DNA from: Terrimonas sp.
GTDB taxonomy: Bacteria > Bacteroidota > Bacteroidia > Chitinophagales > Chitinophagaceae
Reading direction: 5' to 3'
Assembly (NCBI GenBank): GCA_016125075.1
Contig: WGMO01000023.1
Span: 1-39,660 of the forward strand
Length of the DNA: 39,660 nucleotides
The position numbers and the translations under genes are program-made. Below are positions 15,425 to 23,360 of the stretch, in pieces (the first letter of the stretch is position 1; every line of letters begins with the position of its first letter). The notes under the pieces were generated by a model. That model had not been told where the DNA came from. It was given only the letters and a program-made list of their open reading frames with translations, and did no database searches.

Positions 15425-16762
15425 ATGCGTAACAATGATTCAAAACTCATGCATCCTGATGAAAAGGAACTGGTGAACATCATCCGGAAAAACAGTTTTC
15501 CATTGCACAGCCCCAGCAACCTGGAACCCTTACTGCAAAAAATTGGTGATGCCCGGATCGTGATGTTGGGAGAAGCTTCTCATGGGACCCATGAATACTA
15601 TCAATGGAGGGCCTATATCACGCAACGGCTGATCAGGGAAAAGGGTTTTAATTTTATTGCTGTCGAAGGTGACTGGCCCGATTGTTACCGCCTGAACCGA
15701 TTTATCAAGGGATATGACACGGATAACAAATCGGTGTACAAAGTATTACATGCCTTTAACCGGTGGCCGACATGGATGTGGGCCAACTGGGAAATTGTCG
15801 CCCTAGGAGAATGGCTGCACCAACACAATACAGGACTGCCTGCCAATAAAAAAGTGGGATTCTATGGACTGGATGTCTATAGCCTTTGGGAAAGCATGGA
15901 AGCGATCATGCAGTACCTGGAAAAAACAGACATGCAGGCGTTTCATATTGCGGAAGAAGCTTTCAGGTGTTTTGAACCTTACCGGAAAGATGAAGGGCAA
16001 GCTTATGCCCGCGCGTTGCAATTCGTACCGGATATCTGCGAAAACGAGGTAGTCCATTTATTAAAAAAGATCCGGCAGCAATTACCCACGTATAACTCAG
16101 ACTATGAAAATGTTTTCAGCACCGAACAAAATGCACTCGTGGCCGTTCACGCTGAAAAATATTACCGCGCCATGCTAAAAGGTGGGCCCCATTCCTGGAA
16201 TGTACGGGACCGGCATATGGCAGACACATTAGCGCGGCTGTTAACATTCCATGGAAAGAATTCCAAAGCAATCATATGGGAGCACAATACCCATATCGGC
16301 GATGCGAGGGCCACAGATATGGCGGCCGATGGTATGTATAATATCGGGGAACTGGCCAGGCTGGAACATCATGAAAAAGGGGTTTACCTGGTAGGATTGG
16401 GTTCTTACCAGGGATCAGTCATTGCCGGATCCCGGTGGGGAGGCCCTATCCAAAAGATACAGGTGCCCGAAGCCAGAAAGGATAGTTGGGAATACCTGCT
16501 GCACAAAGCCGGTAAGGAAAACAAGTTGTTGTTCATGGATCATTTTGCTGAAGAGGATGCGTTCATGGAAACGCCGATCGATCACAGGGCCATCGGGGTG
16601 GTCTACCATCCGGAGTATGAACAATACGGGAACTATGTTCCAAGCATATTACCGTTGCGCTATGATGCTTTTATCTATTTCAATGAAACCAGTGGATTGC
16701 ATCCCTTACATATAGAGGAGGACAAGCGGCAGATACCCGAAACCTTCCCGTTTGGGGTCTGA
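15425..16762 (+). CDS. Erythromycin esterase-like protein
   Basis: 445 residues from ATG 15425; a TTG at 15377 is upstream but lies in the operator region. The Ere active-site pattern is present: E50 and H53 in MLGEASHGTHEYY, E81 in FIAVEGDWPD, and a later His in IWEHNTHIGDAR. Ere enzymes use a metal-free or metal-assisted His/Glu site to attack esters; the wide family outside macrolide resistance has unknown substrates, so resistance should not be assumed. The mycobacterial DosR-regulon protein of this type is fused to a PRTase; here the two are divergent neighbours. Leads the rightward operon ending in the GT35 gene. Confidence 0.88.
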   Translation: MRNNDSKLMHPDEKELVNIIRKNSFPLHSPSNLEPLLQKIGDARIVMLGEASHGTHEYYQWRAYITQRLIREKGFNFIAVEGDWPDCYRLNRFIKGYDTDNKSVYKVLHAFNRWPTWMWANWEIVALGEWLHQHNTGLPANKKVGFYGLDVYSLWESMEAIMQYLEKTDMQAFHIAEEAFRCFEPYRKDEGQAYARALQFVPDICENEVVHLLKKIRQQLPTYNSDYENVFSTEQNALVAVHAEKYYRAMLKGGPHSWNVRDRHMADTLARLLTFHGKNSKAIIWEHNTHIGDARATDMAADGMYNIGELARLEHHEKGVYLVGLGSYQGSVIAGSRWGGPIQKIQVPEARKDSWEYLLHKAGKENKLLFMDHFAEEDAFMETPIDHRAIGVVYHPEYEQYGNYVPSILPLRYDAFIYFNETSGLHPLHIEEDKRQIPETFPFGV

Positions 16763-16836
16763 GGAATTGCTCAATAAAGAAGGAATGAAAAAAAGAACCA
16801 TTCTCAAATACAGCTTTAACTAAAGAACTGATGAAA

Positions 16837-17022
16837 ATGGCGGAAAAGAAAAAACCAGGTATTAAACCTGAAATTCCCAAACACCCGGTTGTTCCGGAAA
16901 TCGATCCTGAACAATTGCCGGAATACCCTGAAACACCCGAGGAAGATCCGGATGCCATACCGGATGAAGACCCTTTTGAAACCCCACCTTATGAAATCCC
17001 GCCACCCGGAGAAGGTCCCTAA
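16837..17022 (+). CDS. Small acidic Pro/Glu-rich protein
   Basis: 61 residues (MAEKKKPGIKPEIPKHPVVP...EIPPPGEGP), with an alternative ATG two codons upstream at 16831. A basic first ten residues precede a long Pro/Glu/Asp-rich tail with repeating EIP, DPE and ETP elements, so probably intrinsically disordered. No signal peptide. The PEBP gene starts 11 bp after its stop, so it is inside the rightward operon. The disagreement of base composition with a random frame (almost all codons Pro, Glu, Asp) supports real coding. Function unknown. Confidence 0.6.
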   Translation: MAEKKKPGIKPEIPKHPVVPEIDPEQLPEYPETPEEDPDAIPDEDPFETPPYEIPPPGEGP

Positions 17023-17032
17023 AACAAATCAT

Positions 17033-17530
17033 ATGAATCACCACGCACATCCGGCATCGATAAGTGTCAATGACTTTAAACCCCTAACGGTAAGCAGTAC
17101 CGCTTTTAAAGAGGGGGAATGGATCCCTGAAAAATATACCTGCGACGGGGCCAATGTCAACCCGCCACTTCACATTGAAGGGATCCCCGAAAACACAAAA
17201 TGCCTCGCGATCATTGTTGATGACCCGGACGCACCGGTGGCCACCTGGCTGCATTGGATCATTTGGAATATCCCTGTTACGCATCATTATAAGGAAAACA
17301 CGATACATGGTTCGCAGGGTTTGAATGATTTCCAGAAGAATAATTACAGCGGCCCCTGCCCTCCTCCCGGTAAAGAACATCGCTATTATTTTAAAATATA
17401 CGCCCTCGACGAACTGATACTGCTTCCTTCCACCGCCGGGAAAAAAGAACTGGAAGCGACCATGAGCGACCTGATTATCGCCTATGGGGTGTTAACGGGA
17501 TTATATAAACGAAAAGAAAAAAAATCATGA
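17033..17530 (+). CDS. YbhB/YbcL-type PEBP (Raf-kinase-inhibitor-like) protein
   Basis: 165 residues from ATG 17033; the longer frame back to 16889 is a shadow of the Pro-rich gene. Family blocks: SSTAFKEGEWIPEKYTCDGANVNPPL (19-44), the ligand-site DDPDAP followed by WLHWIIWNIP, and GPCPPPGKEHRYYFKIYALD. This is the bacterial PEBP fold that binds phospholipid headgroup-like anions; physiological role is poorly known. The stop overlaps the start of the next gene by 4 bp (ATGA). Confidence 0.88.
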   Translation: MNHHAHPASISVNDFKPLTVSSTAFKEGEWIPEKYTCDGANVNPPLHIEGIPENTKCLAIIVDDPDAPVATWLHWIIWNIPVTHHYKENTIHGSQGLNDFQKNNYSGPCPPPGKEHRYYFKIYALDELILLPSTAGKKELEATMSDLIIAYGVLTGLYKRKEKKS

Positions 17531-17913
17531 AGCTGGCGTTGGTCATATTGACAGGCCTGATTGCCATGACCGCCATCACCGGGGGACTCATGCTAATAGC
17601 CAACCCGGAGGGTACGGCTACAGGGCTTTCCCTGTCTGTACTGGAAAACACACCCTTTCATAGTTTCAGGATACCGGGCATTATCCTGTCATTGCTGGTG
17701 GGAGGCGTCAATTTTATCGCGTTGCTCTTCATGATCCTCAAACAAAAGCAACAATATGATTTAAGCCTCGCAGGAGGCCTCATCCTTTGCGGATGGATCC
17801 TGGCACAGGTCATCATCCTGCTGGTTTTCCATTGGCTGCAGATACTCTATTTTACCATTGGGCTGTTCGTTATCCTGCTATCACAGGCAATAAAAGGTAA
17901 ATGGATGGCCTGA
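17527..17913 (+). CDS. Four-helix membrane protein, unknown
   Basis: 128 residues with about four hydrophobic segments: LALVILTGLIAMTAITGGLML, SFRIPGIILSLLVGGVNFIALLFMIL, YDLSLAGGLILCGWILAQVIILLVF and LYFTIGLFVILLSQAI. No known motif recognised. ATGA overlap with the PEBP gene and 16 bp to the GT35 gene show co-translation in the operon. Confidence 0.8.
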   Translation: MKLALVILTGLIAMTAITGGLMLIANPEGTATGLSLSVLENTPFHSFRIPGIILSLLVGGVNFIALLFMILKQKQQYDLSLAGGLILCGWILAQVIILLVFHWLQILYFTIGLFVILLSQAIKGKWMA

Positions 17914-17929
17914 CAAAAATTAACTGAAA

Positions 17930-19582
17930 ATGTCATTCAGCTTCTCCCCGGCACAGGATTTTAACCCCGCTTTCAAGAAGAAAGTGGCCTACTTCTCAAT
18001 GGAATATGCCATTCACCAGTCTTTCAAAGTGTATGCAGGCGGGCTGGGATTCCTGGCCGGTTCCCATATGCGCAGCGCCTGGGAACTGCAACAAAATATG
18101 CTGGGCATAGGTATCCTTTGGAAATACGGTTATTATGACCAGGTAAGGAAAAGTGACCAGGGCATGGATGTTCTTTTCCAGGAAAAGGTGTATGGTTTCC
18201 TTGAAAAAACGGATATCCGTTTCTCCATAACGATTTCCGGTCATGAAGTTTGGGTGACAGCCTATTACCTCGCCCCTTCCGTATTTAATACCTGTCCGCT
18301 TTTTTTCCTCAGTACGGATCTTCCGGAGAATGATTACCTGGCCAGGACCATCTGTCACCGGTTATACGATGCCAATCCGGAAACAAAGATTGCGGCTGCC
18401 ATTTTATTGGGTGCCGGGGGTGCAAGACTGCTGGAGATATTAAACTGGGAGCCTGCCAAATATCATTTAAACGAATCCCATGCCCTGCCTCTTGCCTTTT
18501 TCCTTTATAAGAAATACAAGCATATCGATACTATAAAAGAAAAACTTGTTTTTACCAACCATACACCTGAAGAAGCGGGTAACCAGCAAACTGACATCAG
18601 TTTACTGAACAAGATGGGGTTTTTCTGTGAGCTGCCTGTTACGGAAGCAAGGGCCATCTCAAAAATGAAGGGGGAAATTCTCGACCATACGCTGACCGCT
18701 TTACGACTGGCCGGGAAAGCCAATGCCGTATCAAAACTGCACCATAAAACACTATGTGCCCTCTGGAGCCAATATGAAGACATATGCCCCCTTATTGCCA
18801 TCACCAATGCACAATACTATCATTTCTGGGCCGACGAGGAATTATATGCCGCGTTAAAGGAAGGGGATGATGAAAAATTATGGAAGAAGAAATTATTCCA
18901 TAAAAGAGCCTTATTTGAAGAAGTGGCTGATCAAAATGGCGAAATTTATGACGAGCGTATCCTTACCATCGTATTTGCCAAGCGTTTTACAGGATACAAA
19001 AGACCAGGACTATTATTGCATGACATGGAAAGGTTCCATCAGCTTGTTTCCAATAAGAAATTTCCCGTTCAAATCATCTGGGCCGGGAAACCATACCCAA
19101 TGGACTATACGGCGATCGGTGATTTTGATAAAATTGCAGAGCTGTGCAAGCAATATACCAATTGTGCCAGCCTGGTCGGCTATGAATTGAAATTGTCAAA
19201 ACTCCTGAAAAGAGGCGCCGATGTTTGGCTGAATGTACCCCGGCTGACCCACGAAGCGTCCGGAACAAGCGGGATGGCTGCTGCCATGAATGCGGCGCTC
19301 AATGTTGCTTTACCCGATGGATGGTTCCCTGAGTTTGCCAATGATAAGATCAATAGTTTTATTATCCCGCCTTGCGACCCGCATTTACCGGACCACCAGC
19401 AGGATGAACTGGATGCCAACAGCCTGTATGAACTGCTGGAAAAAGAGGTGATCCCCTTATATTATGAATACCCGAACCGATGGATGGAGATGATGAAAAA
19501 CGCCATGCGGGATATAATACCCCCATTTGACAGTAACCGGATGGCTACTGAATACTATGAAAAATTATACAACCCTGAATGA
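17930..19582 (+). CDS. Alpha-glucan phosphorylase-like protein (GT35), PLP lysine missing
   Basis: 550 residues, shorter than usual glycogen phosphorylases (about 700-850). The fold signatures are clear: VAYFSMEYAIHQSFKVYAGGLGFLAGSH at the start, YHLNESHALPLAF, TNHTPEEAGN, the phosphate/PLP-side FAKRFTGYKRP, and NVPRLTHEASGTSGMAAAMNAALN near the end. In GT35 the last block is EASGT(S/G)xxK, and that lysine carries the pyridoxal phosphate; here the aligned residue is A450. So the protein may not be a classical phosphorylase, despite keeping the KR..YKR block. It may act as another glucosyltransferase or be regulatory. Last gene of the rightward operon. Confidence 0.8.
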   Translation: MSFSFSPAQDFNPAFKKKVAYFSMEYAIHQSFKVYAGGLGFLAGSHMRSAWELQQNMLGIGILWKYGYYDQVRKSDQGMDVLFQEKVYGFLEKTDIRFSITISGHEVWVTAYYLAPSVFNTCPLFFLSTDLPENDYLARTICHRLYDANPETKIAAAILLGAGGARLLEILNWEPAKYHLNESHALPLAFFLYKKYKHIDTIKEKLVFTNHTPEEAGNQQTDISLLNKMGFFCELPVTEARAISKMKGEILDHTLTALRLAGKANAVSKLHHKTLCALWSQYEDICPLIAITNAQYYHFWADEELYAALKEGDDEKLWKKKLFHKRALFEEVADQNGEIYDERILTIVFAKRFTGYKRPGLLLHDMERFHQLVSNKKFPVQIIWAGKPYPMDYTAIGDFDKIAELCKQYTNCASLVGYELKLSKLLKRGADVWLNVPRLTHEASGTSGMAAAMNAALNVALPDGWFPEFANDKINSFIIPPCDPHLPDHQQDELDANSLYELLEKEVIPLYYEYPNRWMEMMKNAMRDIIPPFDSNRMATEYYEKLYNPE

Positions 19583-19651
19583 ACGATGTAAAGCAACCTT
19601 GACCCCAACATGTCTGGAGGGATCCGATCCTTTCAAAAACGGTAAAACGAA

Positions 19652-20596
19652 TCAGGGAACCAGTTTGATCCAGGCATAAAAAAAATACAGGGATAGGATG
19701 ATTGCAGATTCCAACTTCGAGATCCCTTTTCTGGTGATAAAAAAAGAAAAGACGAGCAGGGCGATTATCAGGAAATAAGGGATATCAAAATCAGCAATAC
19801 GGATATCAAATGACAGGGAAGCAATACCGGAACTGACCCCAATCGGCACCAGGATATCAAAAATGGTGCTGCCGATGACGGTACCGCCAGAAATACCCGC
19901 CGAACCTTTAAAGATACCGCCAACAGCAACAGCGATCTCCGGCAAACTGGTACCCAGTCCGACGATAAAAATACCAATAATGGATTGACGGATATCATAA
20001 TGAATGGCGATCGACAGTGCACTTTTAATGGTCCATTCAGAACTGAATATGACAATTGCTAATCCTGCCATCAATTGAAACCCGACCCATATGATCTGCC
20101 TGCTGGAAATTTTTTCCACCCTGCCGTTTTTAGCTTTTTCCTGGCTCAGCAGTACCGAAAGATAAACCAGGAAAATAACTACCAACAGCATTCCCTCCAC
20201 CCGGGAAATCATTCCATCTGAAGCCAGTACCATCAGGACAAAGGCTGAAATCCCCAGCATCACACCATCCCGGATACCGTCTTTCCGGTCAACTGTCAAC
20301 CGGTAAAACAAACCGGCAATTCCCAGGGCTAAACCCATTTGACCCAGGCAACTCCCGATGGCATTGCCGATGATCAAACCGGAGGTTTCCTCCCCCCGTA
20401 ACCGGTGTAAGGCACCGGTTACGGATACCACCATTTCCGGAAGATCGGTACCAATTGAAATAATGGTGAGCCCGATAAAGAATTCAGATAAACCAAAATG
20501 CCGGGCGACTTTTACGGCATTGTTTACCGACAGATTGGTGCCCAGCCATAAACCGGCCAGGGACAATGCCAATATCAAAAAGCTTATCCAGGGCAT
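19652..20596 (-). CDS. CaCA-family Na+/Ca2+ (or cation/H+) exchanger, YrbG-like
   Basis: 314 residues of about ten membrane helices. The two inverted alpha repeats with the ion-binding motifs are present: SIGTDLPEMVVSVTGAL (about 48-64) and VGLGTSLPEIAVAVGGIF (about 212-229), each followed by a GSxxxx helix (GNAIGSCLG, GGTVIGSTIFD). The two halves are linked by a basic loop (QEKAKNGRVEKISSRQ). Probably Ca2+ export driven by Na+ or H+. It is convergent with the GT35 gene and directly downstream of the SDR gene (45 bp), so it may follow it in one transcript. Together with the Ca2+-type ATPase it suggests Ca2+ control is part of the island. Confidence 0.87.
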   Translation of the reverse strand: MPWISFLILALSLAGLWLGTNLSVNNAVKVARHFGLSEFFIGLTIISIGTDLPEMVVSVTGALHRLRGEETSGLIIGNAIGSCLGQMGLALGIAGLFYRLTVDRKDGIRDGVMLGISAFVLMVLASDGMISRVEGMLLVVIFLVYLSVLLSQEKAKNGRVEKISSRQIIWVGFQLMAGLAIVIFSSEWTIKSALSIAIHYDIRQSIIGIFIVGLGTSLPEIAVAVGGIFKGSAGISGGTVIGSTIFDILVPIGVSSGIASLSFDIRIADFDIPYFLIIALLVFSFFITRKGISKLESAIILSLYFFYAWIKLVP

Positions 20597-20641
20597 AGTA
20601 CATTTTTATTTGAAACCTTCTGATTAGCTGTACAAAAAATA

Positions 20642-21400
20642 TCAGGCACAGAATCCACCATCCACCGGCAATGCAATGCCTGTAACAAAGGAGGCCGCAT
20701 CAGCGCAAAGCCATACAACAGCATCTCCTATCTCCTGAGGTTTACCCATTCTTCCGATGGGTTCCATATCCGTATATTGTTTTTCGACTGATTTATCCTT
20801 CCCTGTGATCCGGTCGATCATATCGGTATGGATCACACCCGGGCAAACTGCATTGACACGCAGGCCCCGGGCAGCATATTCCAATGCAGCTGTTTTTGTC
20901 AACCCGACAATAGCATGTTTTGATGCGGTGTATGCAGGAAGGGTAGCAAAGCCTTTCAGGCCGGCTACAGAAGCACAATTCACAATAACAGAATGGGGAT
21001 TTTTTAACAGTTCCGGGATTTCATATTTCATGCATAAGAAAACCCCCTTCAGGTTAACCCCTATCGTCGTATCCCAGTTCTCTTCTGTACACTCATGGGT
21101 ACTGGCCATTTTACCTTCGATCCCGGCATTATTAAAAGCAAAATCGATCCGGCCGAAATGTTCAATCGCTTTTTTTATCAGGGCGCGCACATCGCGGGCA
21201 TCTGATACATCAGATTTCACAAACAGATATTTCGCCCCGGTTTCCAATACCTTTTTCCCGGTTTCATCATTTTCATCCTGTACCTTATCGGCGACAACTA
21301 TATTGGCTCCATTTTTTGCAAATGCAATAGCGGTTGCCTGACCGATTCCATAACTTCCTCCAGTAATCAGGGCCACTTTGCCCTCAAATATTTTTTTCAT
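20642..21400 (-). CDS. Short-chain dehydrogenase/reductase
   Basis: 252 residues from ATG 21400 (MKKIFEGKVALITGG); upstream frame to 21427 is not needed. Classical SDR pattern: cofactor loop TGGSYGIGQ, NNAG in FAFNNAGIEGK, catalytic S in VNCASVAG, Y-x-x-x-K in YTASKHA, then PG in VNAVCPGVIHTD. The acidic residue after strand 2 (VVADKVQDEND) points to NAD(H). Resembles glucose-1-dehydrogenase-like SDRs, but the substrate is unknown. The promoter side shares the region with an operator at 21557-21572, about 160 bp away. Confidence 0.88.
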   Translation of the reverse strand: MKKIFEGKVALITGGSYGIGQATAIAFAKNGANIVVADKVQDENDETGKKVLETGAKYLFVKSDVSDARDVRALIKKAIEHFGRIDFAFNNAGIEGKMASTHECTEENWDTTIGVNLKGVFLCMKYEIPELLKNPHSVIVNCASVAGLKGFATLPAYTASKHAIVGLTKTAALEYAARGLRVNAVCPGVIHTDMIDRITGKDKSVEKQYTDMEPIGRMGKPQEIGDAVVWLCADAASFVTGIALPVDGGFCA

Positions 21401-21534
21401 GGTTAAAGTTTTTAAAGCATGTATCATCCATTCTGGCAGCGGGTATTTCTACCCATTTTGCAATTTAATCAGGTACCCACTCTGAAAAAATAACCGGGGT
21501 CATATCACCACAGGACAGGTATCAACTTATTGAG

Positions 21535-21572
21535 TCCGGATTCAATCAACCCAACTGATGACAGCTATCATT
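21535..21572 (+). promoter_or_regulatory. Crp-like operator upstream of a small peptide operon
   Basis: A good site GATGA-CAGCTA-TCATT (21557-21572), and 22 bp before it a weak partner TCCGG-ATTCAA-TCAAC (21535-21550) with only its right arm conserved. The good site is centred 51.5 bp before the ATG at 21616, and a TAATTTTA box (21594-21601) lies exactly 33 bp from the centre. Confidence 0.7.
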
Positions 21573-21615
21573 AAAATTTGCAGGTGCAATCCCTAATTTT
21601 ATCAGTATAAAAGCT

Positions 21616-21789
21616 ATGATGACAACAGCTAATTATACCGTATTTTCCGGATTCTTGCTATCCATCACGACAGGGGTACTGATAGCACTGGTGGTTTGGT
21701 GGGGAGGACATGTGATCAGGAAGCAGCTCGGCTTTTTTCTGATGAAAGCATATTATTACCTCATCATCAACAACCCGGTCGTGTCATGA
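21616..21789 (+). CDS. Single-helix membrane peptide, 57 residues
   Basis: MMTTANYTVFSGFLLSITTG followed by VLIALVVWWGGHVIRK and a tail ending NPVVS. One clear transmembrane helix (about 10-32), then a short basic cytoplasmic stretch. Its stop TGA overlaps the next gene's ATG (ATGA at 21786-21789), a strong sign of translational coupling and of real coding. A second possible ATG is at 21619. It sits directly under the operator and TAATTTTA box. No family recognised; small stress peptides of this kind often adjust membrane complexes, which is only a guess. Confidence 0.7.
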   Translation: MMTTANYTVFSGFLLSITTGVLIALVVWWGGHVIRKQLGFFLMKAYYYLIINNPVVS

Positions 21790-22181
21790 TCATTAAAATC
21801 AACAATACCGGAACTACAGGAGAGGTAGAAAAACAGTTTACTGCAGGTTTCCCCTACCTGAAGATAGCATTCTTCCAATATCCACACCAGCCCGAACAGG
21901 GATCCCCAACCCAATACCGGTACAACGAAAACAAGCCGCTTCGCCAGATCAGGACAAAAAACAACTGTGATGAAATTGAGGTAACCGGATCCATGCTCAC
22001 GAAGGATGTAGAACGGTTATTTGAGCACCTGTTTGGCTTTCATATACAGGTGTACCGGAAATCGGGAAAAGAATGGGTGCAGACGATAGGAACAGATCTA
22101 CTGAGCCTGGATGAGCAAAACCATTTGGGGGAAATTTCAACTGTGCAGGAAGCACCCGAAAAGAAGAGGACCCATCCGTAA
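21786..22181 (+). CDS. Conserved-looking small protein, unknown
   Basis: 131 residues from ATG 21786 in the ATGA overlap with the peptide gene. Starts MIIKINNTGTTGEVEKQFTA followed by GFPYLKIAFFQYPHQPEQG, a compact mixed fold, then the block LFEHLFGFHIQVYRKSGKEW and a conserved-looking TDLLSLDEQNHLG end. The sequence is soluble and without signal peptide. I recall similar short proteins in Bacteroidota stress clusters but cannot name a family. Convergent with the AI-2E gene, 17 bp apart. Confidence 0.7.
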   Translation: MIIKINNTGTTGEVEKQFTAGFPYLKIAFFQYPHQPEQGSPTQYRYNENKPLRQIRTKNNCDEIEVTGSMLTKDVERLFEHLFGFHIQVYRKSGKEWVQTIGTDLLSLDEQNHLGEISTVQEAPEKKRTHP

Positions 22182-22198
22182 AGACAAAAGAAAAAACA

Positions 22199-23233
22199 TC
22201 ACCGGCTGAGTAGAACATTCCAGGCCTTTCCTTCCTCAAAATAATCTGTCAGGATCTTCAGGATGCCGGCAATGGGAATAAATAATACCATTCCGGAAAC
22301 ACCCCAGATAATGCTCCCTGCAATAATAAATACCAGCATGGTCCAGGTACTGACATTCAACTGTTTTCCCACGACCCTGGGAAAGATCACATTGGCTTCC
22401 AGGTATTGAACAAATGCAAATACGCCGATCACTCCCAGTGGCACCCATACCGATCCGGTATCGATCCAGGAAATTGAAATGGGTAGTAAGGCACTCACAA
22501 AAATTCCTATATAAGGGATGATCGTCATGATAGCCGTAAGAAAGCCAAATAAGAGGGCATGCCGGACACCAAGTATCAGCAAACCCGTACTGTTCAGGAC
22601 ACCCACAATCAGGTAAACCAGCACCATCCCCTTAATATAGTTGGCATAGGTATGAACCGTTTGTTTTAAGATCATGTCGAATTTATTGCCATACCGCTTC
22701 TGGGTCAGTAACCTTACGAAAAGCACAAACCTTTCCCGGTTGTATAAAAAAAGGACGGCAAATACGGGTATGATCATTAAGATAAATAGATTGTTAGTGA
22801 TATTCTTAAATACTGCCGGGAGAAAAACAAGGTCATTTCCCATATTATCTTTTTGTGTTTCGATCCAGGCATTCTGCTTTTCGATGGAAAAGCCAAAACT
22901 GCTTTGTACCCAGCCCTGGAAATCCTGTAAGGAAGGCCGAACCTTTGCCATCAGATAGGGTACATCTTTCTGAAAAACTTTGAACTGAATGAAGAGCAGG
23001 GACAGGAGGGCCGAAAAAAGCAGGATGACAATAAGGAGGGAAAGGCTAACCGATAAGGTCCTGGGCCAATGATGCCGTTCCAGCCAGTTACTCAACGGGT
23101 ACATGACCATTGCAATAAACAGGCCGTATGACATGGGGATAAACAGTGTTTTCCCATAGTAAAGCACAAGCATGGCAATGAAAATGACCAAGGCCATTTT
23201 AAAAACATCTGATCTCCTGGCGTTGTCCTGCAT
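22199..23233 (-). CDS. AI-2E-family transporter
   Basis: 344 residues and about eight membrane helices: two near the start (VFKMALVIFIAMLVLYYGKTL, SYGLFIAMVMYPLSNWLERH), a long soluble stretch 85-140, then the core NNLFILMIIPVFAVLFLYNRE, MVLVYLIVGVLNSTGLLILG, LLFGFLTAIMTIIPYIGIFVSALLPI and the final pair. The motif AxxxxxPYIGxxxxxxP is typical. Members export autoinducer-2-like molecules or act as Na+/H+ antiporters, so no substrate is asserted. Divergent from the Na/Pi symporter gene across the tandem operator at 23283-23320. Confidence 0.85.
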   Translation of the reverse strand: MQDNARRSDVFKMALVIFIAMLVLYYGKTLFIPMSYGLFIAMVMYPLSNWLERHHWPRTLSVSLSLLIVILLFSALLSLLFIQFKVFQKDVPYLMAKVRPSLQDFQGWVQSSFGFSIEKQNAWIETQKDNMGNDLVFLPAVFKNITNNLFILMIIPVFAVLFLYNRERFVLFVRLLTQKRYGNKFDMILKQTVHTYANYIKGMVLVYLIVGVLNSTGLLILGVRHALLFGFLTAIMTIIPYIGIFVSALLPISISWIDTGSVWVPLGVIGVFAFVQYLEANVIFPRVVGKQLNVSTWTMLVFIIAGSIIWGVSGMVLFIPIAGILKILTDYFEEGKAWNVLLSR

Positions 23234-23282
23234 AAGCCGCTATTTAATCATAACAAGTTTATAAAAATGCTGCCGGATTATG

Positions 23283-23320
23283 CATGAGTGCGATAAGCAG
23301 TAACCGTGATTAAAATCAGT
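23283..23320 (+). promoter_or_regulatory. Tandem Crp-like operator, Na/Pi symporter promoter
   Basis: CATGA-GTGCGA-TAAGC (23283-23298, right arm poor) and CGTGA-TTAAAA-TCAGT (23305-23320), starts 22 bp apart. The nearer site is centred 48.5 bp before the symporter start (23361). The AI-2E start is on the other side at 23233, centred 57.5 bp from the first site. A poor -7-like AACCTTTA (23342-23349) is at the 33-bp distance. Confidence 0.55.
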
Positions 23321-23360
23321 TATTTTACGTTGTAATTGATCAACCTTTATAACCCTTATC

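Noticed and set aside
15425..16762. Macrolide resistance gene
   Set aside because: The protein has the esterase family motif, but the family is broad and the setting is a stress operon, so a resistance role is not supported.
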